A stretch of DNA of 21,403 nucleotides from Gracilaria gracilis (lineage: Eukaryota; Rhodophyta; Florideophyceae; Gracilariales; Gracilariaceae). The notes under the pieces were generated by a model that was not told the DNA's origin, searched no databases, and was given only the letters and a program-made list of their open reading frames with translations. The stretch spans positions 1-21,403 of the forward strand of contig JARGSG010000152.1 of the NCBI GenBank assembly GCA_030374805.1, read 5' to 3'. Of this stretch, positions 1-8,766 are shown in pieces; position 1 is the first letter of the stretch; each line of letters begins with the position of its first letter. The position numbers were made by a program, and so were the translations under genes.

Positions 1-539
1 GCTATCTCAGAGTATGGGTCACCTTGAGGCACTCCAAGAGTCATTTGTACTTGTTCATCTTTCCAATTTCCATTATGAAAGCGTTGACTGGTTGCAGCAG
101 CAAAGTAGTCATTGCCGCATGCTTCGGTTGTAGCCTGGATGCGCACACTTGCGACAATAGTTTTCGGTTAACTTTGTCGTACGCCTTCGTTAGATCCAGT
201 ACTGCCACACGCGAGTGGCCGTTTGTGATGATGTTACTCACCTCCACAATCGACTGTTCTGTTCCATTATACTTTGAGAACCCATACTGGTACTCATGAA
301 ACTCGATATAGTTCATCACGATCGAGTTTAATGCAGCCGAAATTGCTTTGCGCAAGTGCGACAGAATAGAGATCGGTCGGTAGTTGGATGGTACCGAGAT
401 GTCGCCTTTCTTGTATATGGGCGATATACGTGTCTGCCACAACGCACAGAATGTCTAAACCTAGTACTTTCCATGCACGGTGGACTTCGGCCTCGCTATG
501 TGCGAGACCTCTCACGTTGAAAGTACCAACCCGGATCAC
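1..539 (-). pseudogene. LINE ORF2 remnant: endonuclease start joined to RT
   Basis: About 34 codons from 539 read leftward resemble the beginning of a LINE apurinic-type endonuclease (RVGTFNVRGL followed by LDILC; the Asn of the NVRG motif is the conserved metal-site residue). From about 440 the sequence switches to RT in another frame: ISPIYKKGD, NYRPISILS and motif A LTKAYDKVNR, with LGVPQGDP near 20-40 in a third frame after a frameshift around 70. The rest of the endonuclease and the endonuclease-RT linker are missing, removing well over a kilobase compared with usual LINE ORF2 spacing. No ATG is seen at the ORF2 start; the open frame begins just after a TGA and the first start-like codon is GTG at 539. 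The copy cannot encode a working protein. Confidence 0.8.
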
Positions 540-870
540 AACGCCTCACCATTCTGGTGACCGTTATGTGGAATTGGACCGGTTTGCGTCGTAGTCGACG
601 GCACATTAATGCTCACAGAGAACACATTTCGTACCAATCTGTTCGGACGACGCATTTCGTGGTCATAAGTGGGAGCACCATCGTGGTCCCAATCCGATGA
701 CAGACTCTCATTTGGAGTCTGAAGCGGTTCCAATGAGCTCGTTTGGGCCGCTTCCATAGTGATATCTTTCGGATCGGCGGTCACTGCTCCTGTACTTGCA
801 GTGATTGCAGTGGTGTGGTGTGCCAATTCTGGGAGTTGTGGCACGTTATTTTCCGTATGTCCAATATATA
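536..870 (-). pseudogene. Possible LINE ORF1 C-terminal part
   Basis: An open frame of about 110 codons on the minus strand ends in TGA at 536-538, overlapping the first codons of the endonuclease frame by a few bases. It is rich in Thr, Ser, Pro and charged residues, with no zinc knuckle or RRM visible. Its only support as ORF1 is position: directly upstream of ORF2 in the same element, with the overlapping stop/start layout common in LINEs. The frame continues past 870 only as the antisense of copia pol. It could equally be non-coding 5' UTR. Confidence 0.35.
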
Positions 871-892
871 CGCTTAGAAGTCTACCGTAATC

Positions 893-2428
893 CCACTCGC
901 ACAAAGGGTTATGGAAAAATATGCAGACATTGGGGCAACATCGCACTTCTTTTTCCCCAAGTCTGTGTTTGTTCCCAGTTCGTTGCATGAAGTTAACGAA
1001 CGAACCATATTGATGGCTGTTAAATCTACTGTGACTGCTACACAACGAGGTGATGTCATACTACCGTTCGAGAATGCGAACTTGCGTCTCACAGATGCAT
1101 TCTTGGTTCCTGATCTGGAATACAACTTGCTGTCTGTAGGACGTATGGCTGATAAGGGCATCGAGTCTTTCTTCCGTGCGCGCGATGTGCGTCTCACGCA
1201 TGTGGATAGGTTTGTTATTGGATGCTGTCAAAGAGATATATGGTCAGGTTTGTACACTCTGCTTCATCCACTCACGAAAGTTAGCCCTACGCATCCCCTT
1301 TCTGCACGCGACAATGACTTGGCTCAGCTATGGCATCGACGACTTGCGCATATCCACCCAACATACTTTCAGGTTGTGCACAAGTATGCCAATGGAGTTG
1401 CGAATCTGGCTCAAATGGAGAAGGTCTGTCGCCCATTTCGCCTTGGAAAGGCACACAAACTTCCGTTCTTAGGCGAGTTTGATCGTGCCACTGGTGTCGG
1501 AGATATTGTGCACTCTGATATCCTAGATCCCTTGCTCCCGGCATTTCCAGATCATTTCCAATGCGCGCCAGCATTCATTGATGAACACTATAGGTATGAA
1601 TGAATTTGGTTTATGGTACACCGAAGTGAACTTGCAGAAGTATATAAGGCTGTAGCAAAAAAGCTCCAGCAGCTTGGAGGATATCAAATTGCCAAAGTGC
1701 ACTCCGATAATGGGGAAGAGTACATTGCTCTGCTGGGGAACTCTGCAAACGGTCTCCAAGGAACCTCGTTTTCACCTCCGTAGACCCCAGAGCACAATGA
1801 AATAGCGGAGCGCATTGATCGCACAATAAAACAAGCTGCTCGAACGTTGTTGCTACTGGTCACTCTGCCAGAATGTTTATGGCCGTATGCGTTGAAGCTC
1901 GTTGTATATTTGGGCAACAGAGTTCCCCACTCTACCACTGGATCCACTCCGTAATTTCTTGTGATACCTACTTTGAAGAATGTTCGATTGTTTGGGTGTG
2001 CACCATACGTACTAAAGATGAAGCGGGACACTAAGTTCGAGTCTCTTGCACTTGAGGGGGGTGTACTTGCAGACTCTGATGCATGGTGTCTACGATGTTC
2101 TAGTAACAGATGACGATGAAATACCACGTATTGTCAAGTCTCGACATGTGACGTTTGACGAGTCATCAATACCTGGTACGTCCTATCTGACCGGCCATAT
2201 AGATGATGAGTTCGCTTCTGAAGAAGAATTTAGTTGCAACTCAGAATCTCAGAGTAACAGCGAGCGCTGCGATGAGATTTGCATTGACGAAGTTATCGAC
2301 GATGATGTTGGTTCTGAACTGCAGGACATTCATGCACCTAAATTGCACACTGACAGTACGGGTGGAGCTGATGATGTCGATGATAATGAACTCACCGATA
2401 ATGAAGGTGATGAGGACAACCTGGATGA
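893..2428 (+). pseudogene. Copia pol pseudogene, protease-integrase part
   Basis: It begins at the protease (YADIGATSHFF; the Ser of the D-S-G motif in Copia-A is Ile here) and continues through the pre-integrase zinc region (LWHRRLAH; the expected C-x2-C reads CRPF, so one cysteine is lost) into the integrase core. The first frame stops at 1601-1603. Beyond that the core continues in shifted frames with the KVHSDN motif near 1700, a stop near 1783, an AER glutamate motif near 1805 and another stop near 1953. The acidic linker after the integrase is open again from about 2046. Damaged zinc ligands and stops rule out function. Confidence 0.85.
2424..2428 (+). repeat. Left target-site duplication of solo LTR B1
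   Basis: gatga precedes the TG of the LTR; gatca follows its CA at 3395-3399. Copia-A at the same place reads a single gatga followed by atccacc, so the empty site is known. The 5-bp length is typical of copia integration; one base has changed since. Confidence 0.75.
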
Positions 2429-2962
2429 TGTTGGATGTCATTCTATAGCTGACTTCAAGCTATTCAGATATGACAAGTCTAGAATGGTACCTTTCTATGT
2501 GAAACTATGAATGATGTTGTTCCGTACGCTCCAATGTGTTGAATCATGGAATAGATACCTTTGAATGAAAGTGTAAGACCACAGGTCAGATGTTGTACTG
2601 TGACCAACATCAAGGTGTTCCGATGAATTCGCACGGAGAGACTATGCAAGTAAGACACGTTGTGTACACTCTTTCAGGTGTACCGTGTGTGGAAGTACTC
2701 ATATGGGCATGTAACAGATGTTGCACAAGTGTTGTCACTGTTGGGAAGCCCATTTCATGTTTGGGTTGTGCTGATGCACATTTTTGTCCTTGGACATATG
2801 CAACTTTTTGCTCGTGTGTGGTTCACGGCATCTAGTTTGCAGGTACTTGTTGCTGACATGAGACTTGGTGACCTGGCACGTACACATGATGGTGTCGTGT
2901 ACAGATTACAGTATGGTAGCAACGGTTGCAATTGTTTGTGTATGCTTTGTCATGGTGTGTTG

Positions 2963-3058
2963 ATTATGGTGCGCTGTCATATTGTGAGTATACATTGTCA
3001 TGGACTGGTCATTATGGTTTGCTGTCGTATTGTGTGCATGCACTGTCATGGATGCGCA
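2963..3058 (+). repeat. 48-nt tandem duplication in LTR U3
   Basis: Two adjacent 48-nt units, each starting ATTATGG, align with scattered differences. The LTR at 10099-12134 has one such unit (near 11753), so the duplication is specific to this copy. Short direct repeats of TTGTACATTG follow at 3062-3092 and are also present, with a different number, near 11802-11835. Confidence 0.65.
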
Positions 3059-3291
3059 TGGTTGTACATTGTTGTACATTGTTGTGCATTGGTGTGCAAT
3101 AGTGTAGAGATTTGGTGTGCACTGTTGTGCACAGCTGTGCACTGTTATGCCTTGTTGGTTGCAAGCTGTCATGAATTATGATAGCGTTACTATGTTATGT
3201 TAGAAGATGATTGGTAGTATTAAGTGTCTCTGCTTGGTGGTTTAGCTTTTACTCGTAGTAAAAGATGAGTTGTAGTGCACTGAAGTAGTGC

Positions 3292-3298
3292 TATATTA
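3292..3298 (+). promoter_or_regulatory. TATA-like box of solo LTR B1
   Basis: TATATTA in the context AGTGCTATATTAGTT corresponds to TATATAA in the two sister LTRs (12033-12039, and 4655-4662 on the minus strand). It lies about 100 bp from the LTR 3' end, placing transcription start and a short R/U5 downstream. Confidence 0.55.
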
Positions 3299-3394
3299 GT
3301 TATGGGTCAAACAACTCCAAGAAAATCCCAGCTAGAGCTGGCGAATTTTTCTTGCACCCCCTCAAGTTCCCTTTCTCAGCTTCAACCTCTACCA

Positions 3395-4066
3395 GATCAA
3401 TCCACCACGGAAGAGCCTTATGAGCCACCTGGCTCACAACCTGAGTCACGGTTCGCGCGACGAACACGCCGCGCGCCTGCACGGTGGTAGAAAATGGCTG
3501 GCGCTGCCACATCGCAAACAGTTGAAGTGACTACAAGTGAAGAGCCGACTTTGAAAAAAGTCATGTCTGCGTCTCTATTGGAAAGGAGCTTATGAGAGAC
3601 TGCGGTCGAAGAAGAACTGGTGTCTCTTGATGGCAAGGGTACATGGGTACCTGATGATTCTCCTGCATCGCAGCCTTTGCCAAGCCATTTCGTCCTGAAA
3701 GTGAAGTAGAATGCAGATGGGTCGGTTGAGCGCTTCAAGGCTCGTGTTGTCGCTGGTGGAAATCACCAGATCTTCGGTCAGGTCTACATGGCGACTTATG
3801 CACCAGTTCTGTCTTTCAACCTGGTTCGTATGCTCCTGTTCCTCACCCTGTGCCTCCAGATGTTTGTTGCTCAAGTGGACCTGAAGACTGCTTTCTTGAA
3901 TGGCGAGCTGACAAAAAATGTTTGAGTAACGTCCCCACGTGGTGTGCCTTTGCTGAAGAAATGCTGTTACAAGTTGGTGAAAGCCATGTACGGACTTAAA
4001 CAGGCTCACCTGGCTTGGCATACAAAGTTCATTCAAGACCTGAAAGACTTAGGATTTGAAGAACTC
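3395..4066 (+). pseudogene. Copia pol pseudogene, reverse transcriptase part
   Basis: This continues the frame interrupted by solo LTR B1: the basic region RRTRRAP, then a stop near 3488, then the RT start (ETAVEEELVSLDGKGTW) and palm motif A (QVDLKTAFLNGEL) near 3875-3910, ending in YGLKQAHLAW and GFEEL. Further stops occur near 3592, 3707 and 3923. The YVDD box and everything after it are absent because homology ends at 4066. Confidence 0.85.
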
Positions 4067-4165
4067 CTTATTTTCTTCAATCAATTGCTGTATTATTTAT
4101 AGTAATAGTTTTCGTGCAAGTGAGTTTTTTTTCAATCAATTGCTGTTTTGTTTATAGTTTTCCCA
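4067..4165 (-). repeat. Duplicated LINE 3' terminus
   Basis: The terminal TTTTCNTCAATCAATTGCTGTNTTNTTTATAG-type sequence occurs twice, at about 4070-4103 and 4121-4156, separated by about 17 bp. The outer copy is only about 35 bp. Either a very short earlier LINE insertion was hit in its tail, or the 3' terminus was duplicated during integration. Confidence 0.6.
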
Positions 4166-4654
4166 ATGTCCCATGAAGAGTAGCAGGGTAACATTATCAA
4201 GGTGTAAACTAACTTGGTCCATTACGAACCAACGCAATAATTCTTACTACTTATAGCACAGATTTATAACTGCGCTTCTTCCAGTACATCTAGTAATTCG
4301 GCCATCTCCTGCCTTTCTACAGGTGACCAATCTTCCATTCCAAGTAGTACCTTCAGTCGTCCGTACTTCCAGTACTCGTGTCCAAGTGCACCACGTGCCC
4401 ACGCTGGGTGTGCCGGGAACATATTGAAGTACCATCGGATACCCATCATTCGGTGCGAAACTTTGCGAAACCGAAGAACGGGTGGGTATTTTCCTTTTGC
4501 CGCACAAGGGATTTTGCGAACGCGTCTTGCCGAGGCAAGTTTCTGATGGAGGTTATAGCTGGGAAGGGAAGGTTGATGCAAAAGGAAGGTGGGGATATGC
4601 AAAGGAAGTTCGCCAGCTCTCGCTCGGATTTACTTGGAGGTGCTTCTGTCACAA

Positions 4655-4662
4655 CTTATATA
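4655..4662 (-). promoter_or_regulatory. TATA box of solo LTR C
   Basis: TATATAAG on the minus strand, in the same GTGCTATATAAGTTGTGA context as LTR B2, about 110 bp before the LTR 3' end. Confidence 0.6.
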
Positions 4663-5208
4663 GCACTACGTCGTCGCACTACCGCTCACTTCCACTTGGA
4701 GTAAAACCTAAGCCACTAAGCAGGGACACTCAATACTATCAATCATCATCTAACATAACATGGTAACACTGCCACAATTCATGACAGCTTACAACTAACA
4801 AGGCACAACAGTGCACAACAGTGCACAACAAGTTACGTGCCTACTCAACAAGTTACGTGCCTACACATAACGATGACCATGCACAAATTCACATTGTGCT
4901 AATACACTGTATTCCGTACACCACACCAATATTTGTATGCTCCAGCTCACCAAGTACCACGTAACCACAAATTCACTCAATGCAATAAGTTCCACAACAT
5001 GTTACCACAGTGTTCGTGTAATCCTCATGACTGTACCTGACTCATCACCATAGTGCACCAAGTTGCATCAATGTGTTCAACATGTCCACGTACATAACTG
5101 TGCATACTGTCCAGCATACCATCTGTGCTAGCTACACACGTGTAGCCCAGAACAACCCAGTAATGCCATAAGACTTGTACACAGTACGTTGCATGTGCAC
5201 ATTTGCAG

Positions 5209-5261
5209 TAGCCAATCAGAAGCCAGTTTCACGTTGAGTTTGCACAAACGCGCATATGCGC
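5209..5261 (-). promoter_or_regulatory. Conserved U3 block with palindrome and inverted CCAAT
   Basis: It contains a perfect 12-bp palindrome GCGCATATGCGC (5250-5261) and, about 35 bp further into the LTR, a CCAAT pentamer (5212-5216, plus strand). The same block is in the Copia-A LTRs at 15041-15090 and 21049-21098. Conservation between otherwise different LTR families suggests a promoter or enhancer element; no factor can be named from sequence. Confidence 0.5.
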
Positions 5262-5520
5262 TTTTCCAGCAGCACCTCCAAAACAGCCCATGCTCCCTGC
5301 ACTTTTGCTTTCAGTGACAGCACTAGGTCAACATCCAACAGTTTCCACTCAACATCCCGTATCCTTCCTATTCCCGTTGTACACCCATTATCAATTTCAG
5401 CTCGCAGTGCCGAAATTGAAAGATGTGCAATATACAGCGATAGCTGCCGACATGCTCGGTTCACCTTCAACCATCGCGATCTGTGTTCCAAGTCAAGGTT
5501 GCCCCTGGATCACTTCCGTA

Positions 5521-7635
5521 TCAATGCGTCCTGACCGATATCGCTTCTTCTGGGATTTTAGTCTTGACCAGTTCAGTCGTGTGCGATCTACGTATTGCAA
5601 ACGGTAGAAACGAAGTGGCAACGTTCAAATGTGGAATGTGTACAAGGAGATTGACCGAATCATTAAACGTCGTTGTCGGGCAAGGAAGAAACAACTGTTG
5701 GACGAATTTTTTAACACCATCGAGGACGAAACATCATCTCTAACAGTGAATCGAATCAACTCGGTGATGACATTACGATCTCAACATAGCGCAGGGGCAC
5801 TGGAACGTGGAAATCCATTAGAACCACAGGACTATGCTGAGTTTATTGCCGAGTACCAACCACCAGAATGTGGGTTGAAAGCAGTCCCATTTGACGTTCC
5901 GGACGCGTTCCGAATTGCATTGGAAAAATCGATCAAGGATGCAAATAAAGGAAGATCGATTGGACGTGATAACGTGGCGTCGGAAATGCTACAGGTTAGT
6001 CCAACTTTGTGCGCGTCCACGCTTCTCAAGCTGTGGCGGGCGTGCGGGAAGTTGGCATATCTACCTTTAGCGTTGCGGCAGACACGTATATCGCCCATGT
6101 ACAAGAAAGGCGACATCTCGGTACCATCCAACTACCGACCGAAATCTATTCTGTCACACTTGCGTAAAGCAATTTCGGCTGCATTAAACTCGATTGTGGT
6201 GAACTATATCGAGTTTCATGAGTATCAGTATGGGTTCTCAAAGTACAATGGAACAGAACAGTCGATTGTGGAGGTGAGTAACATCATCACCAACGGCCAC
6301 TCGCGTGTGGCAGTACTGGATCTAACGAAGGCGTACGACAAAGTCAACCGAAAACTATTGTCGCAAGTGTGCGTATCAAGGTTACAACCGAAGCATGCGG
6401 CAATGACTACTTTTCTGCTGCAACCATTCAACGCTTTCATAAATAAGAATTTGAACGATGAGCAAGTACAAATGACTCTTGGAGTTCCCCAAGGCGACCC
6501 ATTCAGCTGTAAATTGTTCAACATGTATATTGGTTCCATGCCATATCGAGTGCAGGAGGTGTCATATCATGTGTCGGATCGAGGTGCAAGTGCATTTGCC
6601 GACGATGTGATTCTGATGGCGAAGACCGACAGCGGGCTGCAACAACTACTAAACAAATGCAGTAGTTGGGGCAGAGAAATGGAAATGCCGTGGAACACGG
6701 CAAATGGCAAGTCAATGGTACTGCAACTGCCTGCGAACCAAAATCACTCTGCAATATTCACACTTGCTGGGGATAGGCTGAGCGTGATACGTAGTGCAGT
6801 ATATCTTGGGGTGTCTCTAAACACCAGTGGAATATCAGCCGACAAGCACATGGAACGCGTACAAAATGCTCAATGTCGATTGGAAAGCCTAGCCGATGAT
6901 GGTCTGCACCGGAATTGATTTCATACGCGCAGCTGTGTGAGTTTGTACCGCGCATTTGTGAGGTCAATTTACGAACATGCGTTGCATCTTGTACCGCTCA
7001 AACCACATTTGGAAATGGCGATAGTGAAGCTTGAGGCAACGTTCTTCAAACTGATGCTGGGAAAAACGGCATCTCGGTTTGGAACATATCGGATGCCGAT
7101 GATGCGTGCACTTTGTCGTTTAGAGTCTGCGGCTCTGCGACGGATTGTGCTCGCCTCCAAGCGTTTATAGCACTATCAATCGTGTCGTGAAACGGCATTG
7201 AACCTTGAATTGGGACATAGATCGCGACAGTTGAAGGTAAACCGAGCATGTCGGCAGCTGTCGCTGTATAATGCGCATCCTTCAATTTCGGCATTGCGAG
7301 CTGAAATTGATAATGTGTGTACGAGGGGAATAAGAAGGATACGGGATGTGGAGTGGAAACTTGCGTTGGAAAGTCGCGTTCGCAAAATCCCGTGTGCGGC
7401 AAATGGAAAATACCCACCCGTTTTTCGGTTGCGCAAAGTTTCGCACAGAATGATGGGTATCCGATGGTACTCCAATGAGTTTCCAGCAAACCCATTGGGG
7501 GCATGTGATGTACTTGGACAAGAGTACTGGAAGTACGGAAGACTGAAAGTACTACTTGGAATGGAAGATTGGTCACCTGGAGAGAGACAGGAGGCGACCA
7601 AAATACTAGAGGTAATGGAAGAAGCACAGTTGTAA
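5521..7635 (+). pseudogene. LINE ORF2 (RT and C-terminal domain), three in-frame stops
   Basis: One frame runs the whole length with stops only at TAG 5605-5607, TGA 6916-6918 and TAG 7168-7170, and no frameshift. LINE-d reads sense codons at the last two. In order: linker (KEIDRIIKRRCRARKKQ), RT fingers (ISPMYKKGD, NYRPKSILS), motif A LTKAYDKVNR near 6325-6350, motif B GVPQGDPFS near 6481, catalytic FADD near 6595-6606, thumb, then the C-terminal region (LYRAFVRSIYE, SRFGTY, LEEAQL). The protein would copy LINE RNA at a nicked target site. I see no CCHC motif near the C-terminus. The longest uninterrupted part is 5629-6918 (429 aa). Confidence 0.85.
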
Positions 7636-7773
7636 ATCTGTGCTATAAGTAGTAAGAACGATTGCGCTGGTTCGTAATTGACCAAGTTAGTTTACAACTT
7701 CACAGTGTTACCCTGCTGCTCTTAGTGAGACATTGGGAACATTTTAAATAAAATTGCAATTAAATGAAAAAGA
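7636..7773 (+). other. LINE-c 3' UTR and poly(A) end
   Basis: About 135 nt follow the stop. It shares TCTGTGCTATAAGTAGTAAG and GGGACATTGGGAACA with the other LINE copies, then AATAAA at 7747-7752 and a short, degraded A tail. The family ends CAATTGATTGA(n); here that end is mutated. Confidence 0.75.
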
Positions 7774-8003
7774 ATCCAACACCCCCCCTCTGTCACTGAC
7801 TTCAAAGCTCTAGGTGCTGCACGGCACACTCCTTGCGGAACTTTTCGAGCTTCACTCGGGCAAGGGGCTTGTTTAGCATATCGGCAACCATGGAATCAGT
7901 TCGACAGTAGAACAGCACGATGGACTTGTCACGCAGCGCCTCTCTAGTAAAGTGGAACCGAATGTCGATGTGCTTCGTTCGCTTGTTCACAACTCCATTT
8001 CCG
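7774..8003 (-). pseudogene. 3' end of a third copia lineage (RNase H tail, PPT, LTR start)
   Basis: On the minus strand, about 65 codons encode the end of a copia RNase H: NKRTKHIDIRFHFTREA, then DMLNKPL and a stop at 7802-7804. RTKHIDI and DMLxKPL are standard copia signatures, and the protein clearly differs from Copia-A (RAKHIDVKLHFIR, DILTKPL). A few bases past the stop are a polypurine tract (AGAGGGGGGG, reverse of 7782-7791) and TGTTGGATT, the start of a B-type LTR, cut after about 9 bp by LINE-c. The upstream edge fuses to element B internal sequence near 8003 in opposite orientation. Confidence 0.8.
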
Positions 8004-8766
8004 TTTCTTGTGTTATTGGTTGGGTCGTTGGTGTTGTAATTCGCTTTTTAGATTGCGTTCCTCCCTGAGGGCGTTGGGTTGGTAGTAATTCGATGTTGAC
8101 TCTCTATCGTGATTGTGTTTGGGTGCTCGTTGTTGCCCTCGTTGTCGATCGCTATCTGTTTGGTTTGGTCTCTCTCTATTGTTCTTTGTTGTTGGGGTCC
8201 CCACGTCGTTTTTGGGGGTTCTGATCCGAAAGGTTGAGACCATTTTTTCGAAGTCTGGGCACTAGCTTTGTGCTCAGCAGTTGTTGTTGTTGAAATCCAT
8301 GCACTACGTGTGTGCTCGGCATTTTGTGGTCATCACTGCAATACCTGTGCGACGAACGGTTGATCCGAGTAATCGGGGACGGGAGCCAGGCGGCTTGAAC
8401 CAAGGCGGACGTGCTGACTAGCGGGCTCCACCGGTCTTTTTGGGCCGATAACGGTGTTGTACCGCGGGCGCTGAAGCTAACATGATGCCGTGACTTACTG
8501 CACTTTGGTTGTGGTGTTTGACTTTCTGTGTTTGAACCTGACTGTGTGTTAGGTGCTTGGATGGCGGTGAAGGCATCCATAGGGAGCTTTTGATGCGTGC
8601 AATTTACTCATTGGTTTGTCCAGTGGGCTTTTAGTACGGGGAGGCAACGTATCGAAGGCTGACCTCCCATTGGGATCAGGCCGCTTGTGATCTTCATTGA
8701 TTGCTCGCTAGAAGCGTACCTTGGGTGTCAAAGTAGCTGCTGTTTCAAAGTCGCGCAAGTTCTTGG

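Larger units (their letters stand above)
1..870 (-). mobile_element. LINE-a: non-LTR retrotransposon fragment
   Basis: Read on the minus strand, this holds in order a possible ORF1 tail (870-536), the start of an APE-type endonuclease (about 539-440) and the fingers/palm start of an LINE reverse transcriptase (about 440-1). The RT part is nearly identical to LINE-c at about 6073-6510, so both belong to one family. The 3' end lies outside the window on the left. The right boundary, about 870-880, is where homology to copia pol begins; I see no clear target duplication there. The copy is dead: it has an internal deletion near 440 and a frameshift near 70. Confidence 0.8.
2429..3394 (+). repeat. 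Solo LTR, family B (B1)
   Basis: This 966-bp LTR starts TGTTGGATGTCA and ends CTCTACCA (TG...CA). It has the same start as the LTRs at 10099 and 14866 and the same end region as the one finishing at 12134. It lies alone inside Copia-A2 with a 5-bp duplication, so internal region and second LTR were lost by LTR-LTR recombination. Its U3 is rich in TTGTACATTG-type repeats and a 48-nt tandem unit. A TATA-like box sits about 100 bp before the end. An open frame at 2660-3181 is low-complexity and not credible as a gene. Confidence 0.88.
871..4066 (+). mobile_element. Copia-A2: truncated, decayed copia copy split by a solo LTR
   Basis: The segment runs parallel to Copia-A from its protease (Copia-A about 17665) to the RT palm (about 19890), so both ends are truncated: no LTR, gag, YVDD or RNase H. 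The right end breaks after gaactcc at 4066, where LINE-b begins. Solo LTR B1 interrupts it at 2429-3394 and homology resumes in the same frame on the far side. Many substitutions, frameshifts and stops relative to Copia-A mark it as much older than that element. Confidence 0.85.
4544..5340 (-). repeat. Solo LTR C, inverted; A/B mosaic
   Basis: Read on the minus strand it starts TGTTGGATGTTGACC and ends CCTCCATCA; gtttc is duplicated at 4539-4543 and 5341-5345, a clean 5-bp copia-type target duplication. Its 3' half (TATA, AGAGCTGGCGAA and end) closely matches LTR B2. Its 5' half instead matches the Copia-A LTR: the GCGCATATGCGC palindrome, CAACGTGAAAC, ATTGGCTACTGCAAATG and TACAAGT blocks. 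The middle has two copies of a 19-bp repeat near 4827-4864. No primer site or internal sequence adjoins it, so it is solo. Confidence 0.87.
4264..5495 (-). pseudogene. LINE-b ORF2 C-terminal remnant, split by LTR C
   Basis: Two exon-like halves of one coding region: 5341-5495 encodes EHRSRWLKVNRACRQLS... up to RIRDVEWKL, and 4264-4543 encodes SARRVRKIPCAAKGKYPP... to the terminal LEEAQL. They are separated only by solo LTR C. They align with the last third of the LINE-d and LINE-c proteins. This is the region after the RT, with no motif I can assign. The first codons of the leftward ORF (4602-4544) come from the LTR and are not LINE sequence. Confidence 0.78.
4067..5505 (-). mobile_element. 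LINE-b: 5'-truncated LINE split by solo LTR C
   Basis: The minus-strand LINE has its 3' end at 4067 (T-rich tail, then TCAATCAATTGC, the reverse of the family's CAATTGATTGA end) and its 5' truncation at about 5505, inside the ORF2 C-terminal region. Solo LTR C interrupts it at 4544-5340 and LINE homology resumes at 5346 after a gtttc duplication. Its truncated 5' end meets LINE-c head to head. No matching target duplication could be found for the LINE itself. Confidence 0.82.
5506..7773 (+). mobile_element. LINE-c: 5'-truncated LINE with nearly whole RT
   Basis: The plus-strand LINE runs from the end of the endonuclease or linker through RT and C-terminal region to a 3' UTR with AATAAA (7747-7752) and an A-rich end at about 7773. 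The 5' boundary is inferred from where LINE-b homology stops (about 5505); 5506-5600 looks like linker coding sequence but has no second copy here for comparison. At the right it abuts the first bases of an inverted B-type LTR. I found no target duplication. It is older than LINE-d and LINE-e, judging from three stops and many differences. Confidence 0.82.

Noticed and set aside
2660..3181. 173-codon ORF in solo LTR B1
   Set aside because: Low-complexity translation of TGT/CAT-rich tandem repeats, absent as an intact frame from LTR B2.
4067..7773. Single LINE with twin-primed 5' inversion
   Set aside because: Both halves have their own 3' UTR and A tail and overlap in ORF2 content, so they are two copies.
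8376..8400. GGTTCAAGCC on the minus strand as a pol III B box
   Set aside because: No tRNA cloverleaf or A box at proper spacing.
8176..8580. Minus-strand 134-codon ORF in element B, with a relative at 12508-12843
   Set aside because: Antisense to the leader region, Gln/Ser/Pro-rich, no domain; the frame is not kept at full length in the second copy.
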